From: Solilutibacter tolerans
Lineage (GTDB): Bacteria > Pseudomonadota > Gammaproteobacteria > Xanthomonadales > Xanthomonadaceae
DNA: 64,000 nt
Direction: 5' to 3'
Assembly: GCF_900155935.1 (NCBI RefSeq)
Contig: NZ_FTLW01000002.1
Location: 558,001-622,000 of the forward strand
Within the stretch, counting starts at the first letter, position 1. Every line of letters starts with the position of its first letter. The notes under the pieces were generated by a model. The model was not told the origin of the DNA. It saw only the letters and a list, made by a program, of their open reading frames with translations, and ran no database searches. The translations under genes were made by a program, and so were the position numbers. Of this stretch, positions 44,709 to 54,054 are shown piece after piece.

Positions 44709-46658
44709 ATGAACAGTACTCCGCAGCCCCCACCGCTGCCCGCCAGCCCGCATCCCGTCGCGCCGCCCCAACACGGCCCCATCGCCAGTTTTTTCATCTG
44801 GATATGGGATGCGATGAACTTCACCCGCCGGTTGATCCTCAACCTGCTGTTTTTCTTTCTGTTGTTTGTGTTCCTGCTGATCATCTTCGCAGTGGCCATC
44901 GGTGGCGGACAAGGCGCGACCTTGGCAGACCGCACCACCTTGATACTGGCGCCGGAAGGCAAGTTGGTGGAACAGGACAGCCGTGATGCGCTGAGCCGCG
45001 CGCTGGCCGGCGCCAGCCGAGACAATAGCAACGCGCAAGTGCAGGTACGTGACCTTGTCGGCGCTATCGATGCCGCCGCGAAGGACAAGCGCATCGAGCG
45101 TGTGTTGCTGGATGTGGATCAACTGCAGCCCAGCGGTTTTGCATCCACGGATGAAGTCGCGCGCGCCTTGCAGCGCCTGCGCAAGTCGGGCAAGCAAGTC
45201 GTCGCCTTCACCCAGGGTATGACCCAAGGTCAGTACTTGCTCGCCGCACAAGCGGATGAGCTCTACCTCGACCCGGATGGTTACGGCATCTTGTTGGAAG
45301 GCTTGTCGGGCTATCGTCCGTATTTCCGCGAAGGCCTGCAAGACAAGTTGGGCGTCGACTTCCAACTGTTCAAGGTGGGCGAATACAAATCTGCTGCCGA
45401 GCCTTACGTGCGTGATTCGGCATCGCCCGAGTCAAAGGAAGCGTCGCTGTTTTGGATGAGCGATGTATGGAACCGCTACCTGGGACAGATCGCCGCGGCG
45501 CGCAAACTCAATGCGCAGCAATTGGCCGCCAATATCGATGGCATGGCCGTAGGCATCGAGGCGGCGCAGGGTGACCTCAACCAATATGCATTGCAGCAGA
45601 AGCTGGTCGATGGCTTGAAGACGCGAGAAGAAGTCGAGGCCTTGATGGCCGAGCGAGGCATTGCCGACGACAAGGCCGATGGCGGTTTCCGTCAGATTAC
45701 GCTCGGCAACTACATGCGCCACATCGCGCCCAAACTGCCGATTGAGGCCGATACGCGCCCGCAAGTCGCGGTGGTGGTGGCCGAAGGCGAGATCGTTGAT
45801 GGCGACCAGCCGCGTGGCGTGGTGGGCGGCGAGACCGTCTCCGCCTTGCTGCGCGATGCGCGTGACGATGACAACGTGAAGGCCGTAGTGCTGCGAGTGA
45901 ACTCGCCCGGTGGCGGCGTGTATGCGTCTGAGCAAATCCGCCGCGAAGTCGAGCAGTTGAAGAAAGCCGGCAAGCCTGTCGTGGTTTCGATGGGCGATGT
46001 CGCAGCCTCGGGCGGTTACTGGATCAGCATGAACGCGGACCGCATCTATGCCGAGCCCAACACCATCACCGGCTCCATCGGCATCTTTGGTTTGATTCCC
46101 AATTTCACTCGCGCACTCGACAAGATTGGGGTGCATAGCGATGGTGTTGGCACCACGCGTTGGGCGGGCGCGTTCGATCCGACGCGTCCATTGGATCCGG
46201 AAGTAGGTCGTGTCATCCAGTCGGTGATCGACAAGGGTTATCGCGACTTCACTGGCAAGGTCGCCGCCGCGCGCAAGCAGCCGGTCGCAGCCATCGATGC
46301 GGTCGCCCGCGGCCGCGTGTGGAGCGGTTCGCAGGCGAAGGAGCGCGGGTTGGTGGATGCGTTTGGCGGTGTACAAGATGCCGTTGCTGATGCCGCCCAG
46401 CGCGCCAAGCTTGGCAAGGCCGATAGCTATGTCGTGCGTTATGTGGAAGAGCCGGTCACGCCGTTCGAGAACTGGCTGGGCCGCTTTGCTCAAGCCCGAA
46501 TGGGGATGGTCATGTTGCAGGAGTCGGCGTGGCTGCGCGGCTTGTTGGGCATGGCATCGCCCGAGCTTGCCGAGCCGCTTCGTTTCCTTGAAGCGCAGGC
46601 CCAAGACCGCAATGGGCCGCGTGTACGCGCGACGGCGCATTGCTTCTGCGGGCCGTGA
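44709..46658 (+). CDS. sppA: Signal peptide peptidase SppA, 67-kDa type
   Basis: A 649-residue inner-membrane serine protease that degrades cleaved signal peptides. It has an N-terminal membrane anchor (LILNLLFFFLLFVFLLIIFAVAI) and two ClpP-like repeats facing the periplasm. The dyad is split between repeats as in E. coli: Lys227 (VGEYKSAAEPY) in the first and Ser434 (MGDVAASGGYWIS) in the second. The duplicated architecture and length fit the long SppA form. It ends in a terminator shared with the convergent araC-like pseudogene. Confidence 0.95.
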   Translation: MNSTPQPPPLPASPHPVAPPQHGPIASFFIWIWDAMNFTRRLILNLLFFFLLFVFLLIIFAVAIGGGQGATLADRTTLILAPEGKLVEQDSRDALSRALAGASRDNSNAQVQVRDLVGAIDAAAKDKRIERVLLDVDQLQPSGFASTDEVARALQRLRKSGKQVVAFTQGMTQGQYLLAAQADELYLDPDGYGILLEGLSGYRPYFREGLQDKLGVDFQLFKVGEYKSAAEPYVRDSASPESKEASLFWMSDVWNRYLGQIAAARKLNAQQLAANIDGMAVGIEAAQGDLNQYALQQKLVDGLKTREEVEALMAERGIADDKADGGFRQITLGNYMRHIAPKLPIEADTRPQVAVVVAEGEIVDGDQPRGVVGGETVSALLRDARDDDNVKAVVLRVNSPGGGVYASEQIRREVEQLKKAGKPVVVSMGDVAASGGYWISMNADRIYAEPNTITGSIGIFGLIPNFTRALDKIGVHSDGVGTTRWAGAFDPTRPLDPEVGRVIQSVIDKGYRDFTGKVAAARKQPVAAIDAVARGRVWSGSQAKERGLVDAFGGVQDAVADAAQRAKLGKADSYVVRYVEEPVTPFENWLGRFAQARMGMVMLQESAWLRGLLGMASPELAEPLRFLEAQAQDRNGPRVRATAHCFCGP

Positions 46659-46681
46659 CCCGGAAGGACAAGTGATACACG

Positions 46682-46715
46682 AAGGCGTCGGATATCCGGC
46701 GCCTTTGCTTTTTGC
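46682..46715. terminator. Terminator after sppA
   Basis: The stem AAGGCGTCGG/CCGGCGCCTT, with one wobble pair and a 4-nt loop, is followed by a T-rich run (TTTGCTTTTT). The left side is poor in A, so it works mainly rightwards. Confidence 0.75.
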
Positions 46716-46719
46716 GGAC

Positions 46720-47646
46720 TCAATGCGTCGTCATGTGTTTCGGGCTTTGCAATGCAGTGCGCAAGCTGATCGGGCTCAACCCATATTCACGACGCAGCGA
46801 GGCACTGAAGCTTGAGTAGGCATGGAAACCCGCACGCTGTGACACTTCTTGCAAACTCAATCGCCGCCGTGGCATCAACATCAACGCCGGTCGTGCTCGT
46901 TCGCGCAGGACGTACTGCCAGGGGGAGCACCCCATCGCGGAACGGAAGCAGCGGCTGAGATGGAACGGGCTGCTCGATGCTGCCGCCGCGATGCGTTCCA
47001 GGTTCAATATCGGGTCATTCAGGTGCGAAAGGATGTAGTCGAGTGTGCGTCGTATCCGTCGCTCTTGGCTGCTGGCTTTCTGCGGCTGGTGTGCGATTGC
47101 ACTGGGAGGCAAGAGTAGCGCCGTCAGCGCGATGAAGATCGCATCGCCCACCAGCGCGCCATGCGGTTGACCGGCGTGCAAGTCGGCTAGCAAGGCGCGA
47201 AGCAAATCCGCAGCGATGGGCGAGTGCAGCGCTACCTGCGATGTCAGCCCGTGTTCGGCCGGGGTGAAAGGCCGCCCCAGCGCACGGTTCAGTGCAAGAT
47301 CGGTGAAATACACGCAGGCACTTTCTGCTTCACGGTTTCACCAGAACTGTCCGGCGTCGTGGGCGGCGATGATCGAGATGTCGTTGCGTTGCAGCCAGCC
47401 ATGCGCGCGGGTGCTATCGGTGTTCATGCCGTACTCGAGAGGCGCGCCGTCCAACTGCAGGCCGATGTGATGAAACGGAGCGCCAGGCGCATCCAGGTGG
47501 ATCGGCCCTAGGCGCGCACGCTCCAGTGCACAGAACGACCATGCGCCATAAGCCGAGACCGCAGCCATCATCTCGGGCGGGATCTTGCGTAGCAAGATTG
47601 GTGCGACTTCATCCTGCATGCTGGCCCCTAACTCGTGGGACTTCAT
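46720..47646 (-). pseudogene. AraC-family transcription regulator interrupted by an in-frame stop
   Basis: The 5' part (from ATG 47646) encodes an N-terminal ligand-binding-like region ending RNDISIIAAHDAGQFW and then TGA at 47340-47338. Without any frame change the sequence continues NREAESACVYFTDLALNRALGRPF and reaches a full AraC DNA-binding domain (LERIAAAASSSPFHLSRCFRSAMGCSPWQYVLRERA, VSQRAGFHAYSSFSASLRREYG). One base change (TGG to TGA at a Trp-Trp site) explains it. The reconstructed protein is 308 residues, normal for the family. The C-terminal half could still be made from an internal start. Confidence 0.85.
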
Positions 47647-47733
47647 GGGCAAGATAGCAAGATTCCGGCACTCGCATGGCGTAGCACGTACTAGCGTTTG
47701 TGCATGGCGCATAACGCGCTGGGAGAGGAAAGG

Positions 47734-48126
47734 ATGAATACGTTTCGCTATGTAGTCCTGGTTTTCTTGGCATCGGGTTTGCTTGCCTGCGTCTCGGCGC
47801 CTACATCGTCAACCCAGGCTTTTCCGACGGGGCGCTACGGCAGCAACGATGTGCAGATCACGTTCACTGCCGATGGCCGCACCGAAGGGGCAGCACGTGC
47901 GACGGGTGAAGTGTGGGGCCGAGGCCGTTTCCGCATCGATGGCGATGCCATCACATTGATCGACGAGTGGTATGCCGATGGCCTGCCGATGCCGAGTTGT
48001 AAAGGCATGCCGGGCCGATATCGCTGGGCCAACACCGATGGCCAGTTGAAGTTTGTCGTGATCGAGGATGCCTGCACTTTTCGTGCACGGGACATGCAGG
48101 GGCAGGTCTGGGCACGCATCGACTAA
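47734..48126 (+). CDS. Small lipoprotein of unknown function
   Basis: A 130-residue predicted lipoprotein: signal peptide and lipobox LLAC, then a compact beta-rich domain (TGRYGSNDVQITFTADGR, GRGRFRIDGDAITLIDEWYAD, PGRYRWANTDGQLKFVVIEDAC) of lipocalin-like look with two Cys. The start at 47734 follows a GGAGAGGAAAGG ribosome-binding site. It is divergent from the broken AraC gene, with 87 bp between them, which the regulator may once have controlled. Confidence 0.72.
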   Translation: MNTFRYVVLVFLASGLLACVSAPTSSTQAFPTGRYGSNDVQITFTADGRTEGAARATGEVWGRGRFRIDGDAITLIDEWYADGLPMPSCKGMPGRYRWANTDGQLKFVVIEDACTFRARDMQGQVWARID

Positions 48127-48208
48127 GTCAAAGAGCGTTCTTGCCATGCATTGCCGATGCCGGCTTGCGTAGCCGTTATCCTAAGTACAACGCATCACGG
48201 GATCGGCC

Positions 48209-48985
48209 ATGACAACCCAACGTTGGCGACTGGATGGACAACTGGCATTGGTGACCGGCGCCAGCGCAGGTATCGGCCGCGCGATCGCCGCCGAGTTGAT
48301 GGGTTTTGGCGCGACGGTGCTGATGGCGGCGCGCGATGAGTCCACGTTGGATTCAGTGCGCGAAGAACTGCAAGCCGAAGTGCGCGATGGCGAAGCGCAT
48401 GTCTTTGCTGCCGATGTTGCTGATGCGGATGACCGACGCGCGCTACTCGACTGGGTGGAAGACTTCGGCGATGGCCTGCACATCCTGGTCAACAACGCAG
48501 GTGGCAACCTGACCCGCGCGGCGACCGATTACAGCGAACAGGAATGGCGCGACATTTTCGAGGTCAATGCGTTCAGCGCATTGGAGTTGTCACGCTACGC
48601 GCATCCGTTGATGACGCGCCATGCGACTTCCAGCATCGTCAATGTTGGCAGCGTCTCCGGGCTCACCCATGTACGCACTGGCGTCGCCTACGGCATGAGC
48701 AAGGCGGCGATGCACCAGATGACCCGTAACCTCGCCGTTGAATGGGCAGAGGATGGTGTGCGCGTGAATGCCGTTGCCCCGTGGTACATCCGCACGCGTC
48801 GCACATCGCCCAAGCTTGCGGATCCGGATTATCTGGATGAAGTGCTGATGCGCACGCCGATGGGGCGAGTCGGGGAGCCGGCTGAAGTCGCTGCCGCCGT
48901 CGCATTCTTGTGCCTGCCAGCCGCGAGCTACATCACCGGCGAATGCATCGCGGTGGATGGCGGATTCCTGCGTTACGGGTTCTGA
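48209..48985 (+). CDS. Short-chain dehydrogenase/reductase (tropinone reductase-like)
   Basis: A 258-residue classical SDR: cofactor motif [18 protein letters not shown], catalytic Ser in NVGSVSG, YxxxK as YGMSKAA, and the end GECIAVDGG. An Arg after the second strand (AARDES) suggests NADP(H). The [10 protein letters not shown] segment is seen in tropinone reductase-like plant and bacterial SDRs. The substrate is unknown. TATCCT at 48177-48182 is a plausible -10. Its last 13 nt overlap the convergent DUF4124 gene. Confidence 0.88.
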   Translation: MTTQRWRLDGQLALVTGASAGIGRAIAAELMGFGATVLMAARDESTLDSVREELQAEVRDGEAHVFAADVADADDRRALLDWVEDFGDGLHILVNNAGGNLTRAATDYSEQEWRDIFEVNAFSALELSRYAHPLMTRHATSSIVNVGSVSGLTHVRTGVAYGMSKAAMHQMTRNLAVEWAEDGVRVNAVAPWYIRTRRTSPKLADPDYLDEVLMRTPMGRVGEPAEVAAAVAFLCLPAASYITGECIAVDGGFLRYGF

Positions 48986-49614
48986 GCGCAGCTGGTTGTC
49001 GTCATCACTTTTTGGGTGCGGCCATACATCGCATGGGCCTTTCCTGCGATATCAGGATTGTCCAGTGCCACCAGCGATTGCGCCTGCTTGTCGTATTGCG
49101 ACCATGCCTCGCACAACTGCTCGTCGGTGATGCGTTCGCAGCGATCCTGCTGCACTTCGCAGGCCTGCGCACCGCTGCGGTTCTGCGACCCGGCTAGATC
49201 GGTGATTTGCAATTCGACACAGCGATCCTTCGGCGCACCATCCTCACTCAAATAACTGTTGCCTGTGTGTGCATGGCAACGATACAGCGGTGGAGGCGGC
49301 AAGATGCTGGGCGTTGCGTTGGTGTTGACTACAGGCGCAGGGGTTGCATACACGGGTGCACTAATCGGTGCCTGCATCACTGGTGCGGGCGAGGTGTATG
49401 TGGGTTCGGTGGGCGCAGGCGCCTGCAGGCGTTTGGTTTCCTGCTTCTGTCCCTTCGGGCAACGTATGCCGTTTTGCAGGGTGACGTTGCCGCTGGCATC
49501 GGTGCAGCGATAGATCGTCACTTGCTGAGCGGTGGCCGGGTGCATCGACAAAAGCAACATCGTCAAACCCATCACCATCAATGCGAATACAGCCAAAAGG
49601 GGAGGATGTCGCAT
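48973..49614 (-). CDS. DUF4124 secreted protein (second of a tandem pair)
   Basis: A 213-residue exported protein: signal peptide ([27 protein letters not shown]), a DUF4124 segment ([32 protein letters not shown]), a Pro/Thr/Ala-rich middle with repeated AP-V units, and a C-terminal region with paired cysteines similar to the upstream gene. Function unknown. An ATG five codons earlier (49629) would overlap the preceding gene by 13 nt. Confidence 0.75.
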   Translation of the reverse strand: MRHPPLLAVFALMVMGLTMLLLSMHPATAQQVTIYRCTDASGNVTLQNGIRCPKGQKQETKRLQAPAPTEPTYTSPAPVMQAPISAPVYATPAPVVNTNATPSILPPPPLYRCHAHTGNSYLSEDGAPKDRCVELQITDLAGSQNRSGAQACEVQQDRCERITDEQLCEAWSQYDKQAQSLVALDNPDIAGKAHAMYGRTQKVMTTTSCAQNP

Positions 49615-49616
49615 CG

Positions 49617-50333
49617 TCACGTGCCGCATTCCTGTCGCAGTCGGGTGTCGAGGGTAGCCGATTCGCTGTCCAGCAACCTGCGCTCGCTCGGCATCGCCTG
49701 CGAATAGCGCACGCGGATTTCGTGGCGACGGTCAGACAGTACGCCGCAGGTTTCTGCCGTCGATAGCGCCGAGCACGCATCGCGTGCCCAATAACCACCG
49801 CCAGCCACCACCGGCACCGGGTACACCGGCGAGCCGATGACCGGCGCGCCAGCGATGTATTGGCGCCCGCCGCTGACACCAACGGAGCCATGCCGGCCGC
49901 GCCAACGCAGCTCACCTTGATGCGTGGCGATGGTCACCGGCGGATACGGATAAGGGCGCGTGTAGGGGGCAGCGATCCAGCCTGGTGTCCAACGTGCCTC
50001 GCCTTCCGCGCTTTCACTGAGATAGCGCTGTCCATCCGCCGTGGTGCAGGCATACAGAGGGCGCGCTACCGGCTGTATCACATAGCGCACGGTTTCCACT
50101 TCGCGCCGAGCTGGAACATTCGTTGTACGCGCCGCCACGGGTTTTGCATCGACTGGGCGGATCATCTCTTGCGTTTGTTGTTTCTCGCCGCGCTGGCACG
50201 GCGAATCTCGCAGGGTCTGCTTGCCCTTTGCATCGGTGCAGCGATAGATCTTGATCTGCTCGGCGCGCGCCGTAGCGCTGCCAAGCAACGAGAGCAGAAT
50301 CAACGAGGGCAGAAGTCGCGCGTGCATCGACAT
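49617..50333 (-). CDS. DUF4124 secreted protein (first of a tandem pair)
   Basis: A 238-residue exported protein with signal peptide (LLPSLILLSLLGSATARA), a DUF4124 segment (IKIYRCTDAKGKQTLRDSPCQRGEKQQTQEM), a second YxCxxxxGxxYLSE motif (LYACTTADGQRYLSESAEGE), and a tyrosine/glycine-rich stretch. The C-terminal cysteine region (ARDACSALSTAETCGVLSDRRHEIRVRYSQAMPSERR) resembles that of the next gene, which indicates a tandem duplication. CATCAT 6 nt before the start suggests a leaderless transcript. Confidence 0.78.
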   Translation of the reverse strand: MSMHARLLPSLILLSLLGSATARAEQIKIYRCTDAKGKQTLRDSPCQRGEKQQTQEMIRPVDAKPVAARTTNVPARREVETVRYVIQPVARPLYACTTADGQRYLSESAEGEARWTPGWIAAPYTRPYPYPPVTIATHQGELRWRGRHGSVGVSGGRQYIAGAPVIGSPVYPVPVVAGGGYWARDACSALSTAETCGVLSDRRHEIRVRYSQAMPSERRLLDSESATLDTRLRQECGT

Positions 50334-50339
50334 GCAAAC

Positions 50340-50345
50340 ATGATG
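50340..50345 (-). promoter_or_regulatory. Predicted leaderless -10 element of the DUF4124 gene
   Basis: On the minus strand CATCAT is followed by 6 nt (gtttgc) and the ATG at 50333. This is one of the weaker matches of the series. Confidence 0.35.
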
Positions 50346-50396
50346 CGATGTGCACCCACGGGCCGCATGAACACGGCCCCGAGGGTTGTCGCGGGT

Positions 50397-50966
50397 TCAG
50401 CCGCGCAAGACATCGCCGCTGAGCGCGTCGCGGATCACGCTAGGGCTGCTGCGTCCGCCGGTTTCCCCGGCGCAGACGCCGTCGATATCCGCGAGCAGGG
50501 ACGGATCCAGTTCATCGCGGCGGCGAGCGGCAGCTTGTCCGGCAAGGTTGGCGCTGGTGGACACGATCGCGCCTTCGAATGCATTGCACAACGCGATGAC
50601 ATCGGGATGCGCACTCACCCGCACAGCGATGCCGCGATGCACGCCGGTGATCCACGCAGGCGCAGAGACGCTGGCCGGCACGATCCACGTATTCGGCCCC
50701 GGCCAGCTGACGCGCACTTCCATTAGTCGCTCGCGCGGCAATGCGTCCAGATCAACGTAAGGCGCCAGCTGCTGCTCATCTGCTGCAATCAGGATCAAGC
50801 CTTTGGCGATGTCGCGTTGCTTGATCGTGAGCAGGCGCGTCACCGTAGCATCGTCCATCGGATTGCAGCCAAGCCCCCAAACGCCTTCGGTCGGATAGGC
50901 GATGACGCCGCCGGCGTGCATCGCGGCGGCGGCTTGGATTGGAGTGAGCACGGTCGGCATCGACAT
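50397..50966 (-). CDS. tsaC: Threonylcarbamoyl-AMP synthase TsaC
   Basis: A 189-residue YrdC/Sua5-fold enzyme of tRNA t6A37 synthesis: it makes threonylcarbamoyl-AMP from threonine, bicarbonate and ATP. Motifs are YPTEGVWGLGCNP, LLTIKQRDIAKGLILIAA, GPNTWIVPA, IAVRVSAHP and VSTSANLAGQ. It has the single-domain short form, as in E. coli TsaC (190 residues). In E. coli it lies in the same topA-like/smg/dprA neighbourhood, and here ohr is between it and topA. Confidence 0.93.
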   Translation of the reverse strand: MSMPTVLTPIQAAAAMHAGGVIAYPTEGVWGLGCNPMDDATVTRLLTIKQRDIAKGLILIAADEQQLAPYVDLDALPRERLMEVRVSWPGPNTWIVPASVSAPAWITGVHRGIAVRVSAHPDVIALCNAFEGAIVSTSANLAGQAAARRRDELDPSLLADIDGVCAGETGGRSSPSVIRDALSGDVLRG

Positions 50967-50987
50967 CGGACGGCGCAGGGTCAGGGC

Positions 50988-51407
50988 TCAGGCGAGGGTG
51001 AGCGTGACCGGAATGTTGCCGCGGGTCGCATTCGAGTACGGGCAGACCATGTGCGCAGTGTCAATCAGCTTCTGCGCCGCCTCGCGCTCCATGCCCGGCA
51101 GGTGGATCGTCAAGCGTGCGGCGACGCCATAGGCCTGGCCGACCGGGCCGAGGTCCACTTCGGCATCGATGGATAGGTCTTCCGGCAGCTTGATGCCTTG
51201 CTTGGCAGCGACGGCTTTCATCGCGCCGATGAAGCAGGCCGAATAACCCGCGGCGAACAGCTGCTCCGGATTGGTGCCGTTGCCCTTGCCTGGTGGGGTA
51301 TGGGTGACCTCCAGGTGGCCGTCATCGCTTTTGGAGACGCCGCCATCGCGGCCGCCGCCCGTGGTGTGGACGTGAGCGGTATACAGAACTTTGTCGAGGG
51401 TGTTCAT
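50988..51407 (-). CDS. ohr: Organic hydroperoxide resistance protein (Ohr, OsmC family)
   Basis: A 139-residue thiol peroxidase that reduces organic hydroperoxides with lipoyl proteins as reductant. The two catalytic cysteines are present (AGYSACFIGAM and AHMVCPYSNATRGN) along with the N-terminal LYTAHVHTTGGRDG-type segment. No ohrR repressor gene is adjacent, unlike in many relatives. The start has AGGAAA 8 nt upstream. Confidence 0.94.
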   Translation of the reverse strand: MNTLDKVLYTAHVHTTGGGRDGGVSKSDDGHLEVTHTPPGKGNGTNPEQLFAAGYSACFIGAMKAVAAKQGIKLPEDLSIDAEVDLGPVGQAYGVAARLTIHLPGMEREAAQKLIDTAHMVCPYSNATRGNIPVTLTLA

Positions 51408-51491
51408 AGCGTATTTCCTGTCAGGGTGGGGCGATGGACATGATGCATGACCACCGTCCCACCCATGATGCGACAGGCCGCGTTAAATCGA

Positions 51492-53987
51492 TCAGAAGGG
51501 CGCGTCGTCGTCCGCCGGTTTGGCGGCTTTCTTTGCGGGCGCCTTCTTCGCCACCTTCTTTGCCGTGGCCTTCTTGACCGTCTTTTTGGCGGCCTTTTTT
51601 GCGGTGGTTTTCTTCGCTGCTTTCTTTGTCGCGGTCTTGGCAGGCGCTTTCTTGCTTGCAGCCTTCTTGCTCGCGGCCTTTTTGCCCCAGCCCTTGCGCA
51701 CTGGTTTGCCGGTTTCGGCCAGCATCTGTGTCGCTTCCTCGAAGCTTAGGGATTTTGGATCCCGATCTTTCGGGATCTTGCCATTCATTGCGCCGTCCGA
51801 AATGTACGGACCAAAACGACCGTTTAGCACTTGGATATCGCTGCCATCCCATTGCTGGATGATGCGATTGCGGGCGATCTCTTCTTTCTCTTCGATCAGG
51901 AATACCGCGCGATCGAAGTCGATGGTGTATGGATCGTCTTCCTTCTTCAGCGAAGCGTAAGTCGTGCCGCGTTTGGCGAAGGGGCCGAATCGGCCGACGC
52001 CGACGCTCACTTCCTCGCCATTGGATTCACCCAGCTTGCGCGGCATGTCAAACAGTTTCAGCGCCTGCTCCAGCGAGATCGAGTAGATGCTCTGGCCGGG
52101 TTGCAGCGAAGCAAACTTTGGCTTTTCTTCATCGTCCACAGTGCCGATCTGCACCATCGGGCCGAAGCGGCCGATACGTGCGCTGATCTCCTTGCCACTT
52201 ACTGGGTCAATGCCCAGCACGCGCGCGCTACCGGCATCGGTGCGGTCCACGCTCTCGGTCTTGTCATCGACCAATTCCTTGAACGGGCCCCAGAATTTTT
52301 CCATCAGCGGGATCCAATCCTCCTCGCCGCGGCTGACGGCATCCAGCTCGTCCTCCATCTTGGCAGTGAAGTCGTAATCCACGTACTGAGTGAAGTGCGA
52401 TGAGAGGAATTTTGAGACAGCGCGACCGACATCGGTCGGTTTGAAGGCGCGGCCTTCCAGCTCCGCATACTTGCGGAACAGAAGAGTCTGGATGATGGAG
52501 GCATAGGTCGACGGACGACCGATCCCATACTCCTCCAGCGCCTTCACCAATGATGCTTCGGTGTAGCGCGGCGGCGGTTGGGTGAAGTGTTGGTCGGCAT
52601 GGACACTGTCCAGTGGCACGCTGTCGCCCGGTTTCATTGGCGGCAATTTGCGGCCCTCGTCTTCGTCTTCCGCCGACTTGTTGTCCTTGCCTTCCTCGTA
52701 CACGGCGAGGAAGCCGGACACGACCACCGTCGTGCCGCTGGCGCGGAACGCATGCTCGGCGCCGGCGGCGAGTTCCACCGACACTGTGTTCAAGGTCGCC
52801 GGAATCATTTGGCTGGCGACCGCGCGCTTCCAGACCAGGTCGTAAAGCTTGCGTTCTTCGTCGGTCAGGTAGCGGGCAATTTGCGAAGGCGTGCGCAGCG
52901 CGGAAGTCGGGCGAATTGCTTCGTGGGCTTCTTGCGCGTTCTTCGACTTGGTTTGGTAGAAGTTCGGCTTGTCCGGTAATGAGCTGGTGCCGAAATCACG
53001 GGCGATCACATCACGAATCTCGCCCAGCGATTCCTGCGAGAGGTTCACCGAGTCGGTACGCATGTAGCTGATCAGACCGACTGTGCCTTCATCGCCGATC
53101 GACACGCCCTCGTACAACTTCTGCGCGATTTGCATGGTGCGGCGCGTAGTGAAGCCGAGCTTGCGAGCGGCCTCCTGCTGCAGAGTGGAGGTGGTGAACG
53201 GCGGCGACGGGCGGCGCTTGCGCTCCTTGCTGGCGACATCGGTGACGTGCAGGCGCCCGTTGGCCGCGGCCACGATGCGCTTGCGTGCGTCTTCGGCGGA
53301 TTCGCCATCGGTGATGGTGAATTGCTCGAACTTCTTGCCATCGAACTTCACCAGTTTCGCGGAAAACATTTGCGAAGGATGTGCGCACTCGGCCTCGATC
53401 GACCAATATTCGCGCGCGATGAACGCTTCAATCTCTTCCTCGCGCTCGACGATCATGCGCAGCGCCGGCGATTGCACGCGGCCCGCGGACAGCCCGCGCT
53501 GCACCTTGCGCCATAACACCGGCGACAAGTTGAATCCCACCAGGTAGTCCAGCGCGCGGCGTGCCTGTTGCGCATCCACCATGTCGATGGAAATACTGCG
53601 CGGGGAGGCGATGGCCTCCTTGATTGCGCGCGGGGTGATCTCGGTGAACACCACGCGATGTAGTGGCTTGTCCTTGAGCAGCTTCTTTTCTTTCAGGATT
53701 TCCGCGATGTGCCAGCTGATCGCCTCGCCCTCGCGATCCGGGTCAGTTGCCAGGAAAATGTCTTCGGCCACCTTGGCCGCCTTGGCGATCGCGGCGACGT
53801 GTTTCTCGTTCTTCTCGATCAGGTCATAGCGCATGCGGAAGCCATCGGCCGGATCGACCGCGCCTTCCTTCGGCACCAGATCGCGAACGTGGCCGTAGCT
53901 GGCGAGGACGTGATAGTCCTTGCCGAGGTATTTATTGATCGTCTTGGCCTTGGCGGGGGATTCGACGATGAGCAAGTGCTTGGACAT
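51492..53987 (-). CDS. topA: DNA topoisomerase I with Toprim-C repeats and Lys/Ala tail
   Basis: An 831-residue type IA topoisomerase relaxing negative supercoils. TOPRIM domain at the N-terminus (LLIVESPAKAKTINKYLG and ATDPDREGEAISWHI), strand-passing Tyr in ISYMRTDSVNLSQ, and GIGRPSTYASII. The C-terminal part has repeats of the GRFGPxVxxG type (IGRFGPMVQIG, VGRFGPFAKRG, NGRFGPYISDG) in place of E. coli zinc ribbons, then a tail of about 70 residues made of KKAA, KKAP and KKAT units, like histone H1 or mycobacterial TopA. AGGGA lies 6 nt before the ATG. Confidence 0.96.
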   Translation of the reverse strand: MSKHLLIVESPAKAKTINKYLGKDYHVLASYGHVRDLVPKEGAVDPADGFRMRYDLIEKNEKHVAAIAKAAKVAEDIFLATDPDREGEAISWHIAEILKEKKLLKDKPLHRVVFTEITPRAIKEAIASPRSISIDMVDAQQARRALDYLVGFNLSPVLWRKVQRGLSAGRVQSPALRMIVEREEEIEAFIAREYWSIEAECAHPSQMFSAKLVKFDGKKFEQFTITDGESAEDARKRIVAAANGRLHVTDVASKERKRRPSPPFTTSTLQQEAARKLGFTTRRTMQIAQKLYEGVSIGDEGTVGLISYMRTDSVNLSQESLGEIRDVIARDFGTSSLPDKPNFYQTKSKNAQEAHEAIRPTSALRTPSQIARYLTDEERKLYDLVWKRAVASQMIPATLNTVSVELAAGAEHAFRASGTTVVVSGFLAVYEEGKDNKSAEDEDEGRKLPPMKPGDSVPLDSVHADQHFTQPPPRYTEASLVKALEEYGIGRPSTYASIIQTLLFRKYAELEGRAFKPTDVGRAVSKFLSSHFTQYVDYDFTAKMEDELDAVSRGEEDWIPLMEKFWGPFKELVDDKTESVDRTDAGSARVLGIDPVSGKEISARIGRFGPMVQIGTVDDEEKPKFASLQPGQSIYSISLEQALKLFDMPRKLGESNGEEVSVGVGRFGPFAKRGTTYASLKKEDDPYTIDFDRAVFLIEEKEEIARNRIIQQWDGSDIQVLNGRFGPYISDGAMNGKIPKDRDPKSLSFEEATQMLAETGKPVRKGWGKKAASKKAASKKAPAKTATKKAAKKTTAKKAAKKTVKKATAKKVAKKAPAKKAAKPADDDAPF

Positions 53988-54032
53988 GGGGTTTCCCTGC
54001 GGCGCGGCCGCATCGGGTGGGTGCAGACACCA

Positions 54033-54054
54033 ACGCCCGGGCAGGCCCGGGCGT
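54033..54054. other. Perfect 10-bp GC hairpin in the topA leader
   Basis: ACGCCCGGGC and GCCCGGGCGT separated by 2 nt, 46 nt upstream of topA. There is no T-run on the minus strand. It could act as a partial terminator behind the RDD gene or a leader structure of topA mRNA. Confidence 0.5.

Noticed and set aside
47338-47340. TGA in the AraC gene read as selenocysteine or tryptophan
   Set aside because: No SECIS-like hairpin follows, and many other genes here end properly at TGA, so the code is standard. A nonsense mutation is the simpler reading.
51520-51960. Phe/Ala-rich plus-strand frame opposite the topA tail
   Set aside because: It is the antisense of the Lys/Ala repeat (AAG/GCC becomes TTC/GGC), not a real membrane protein.
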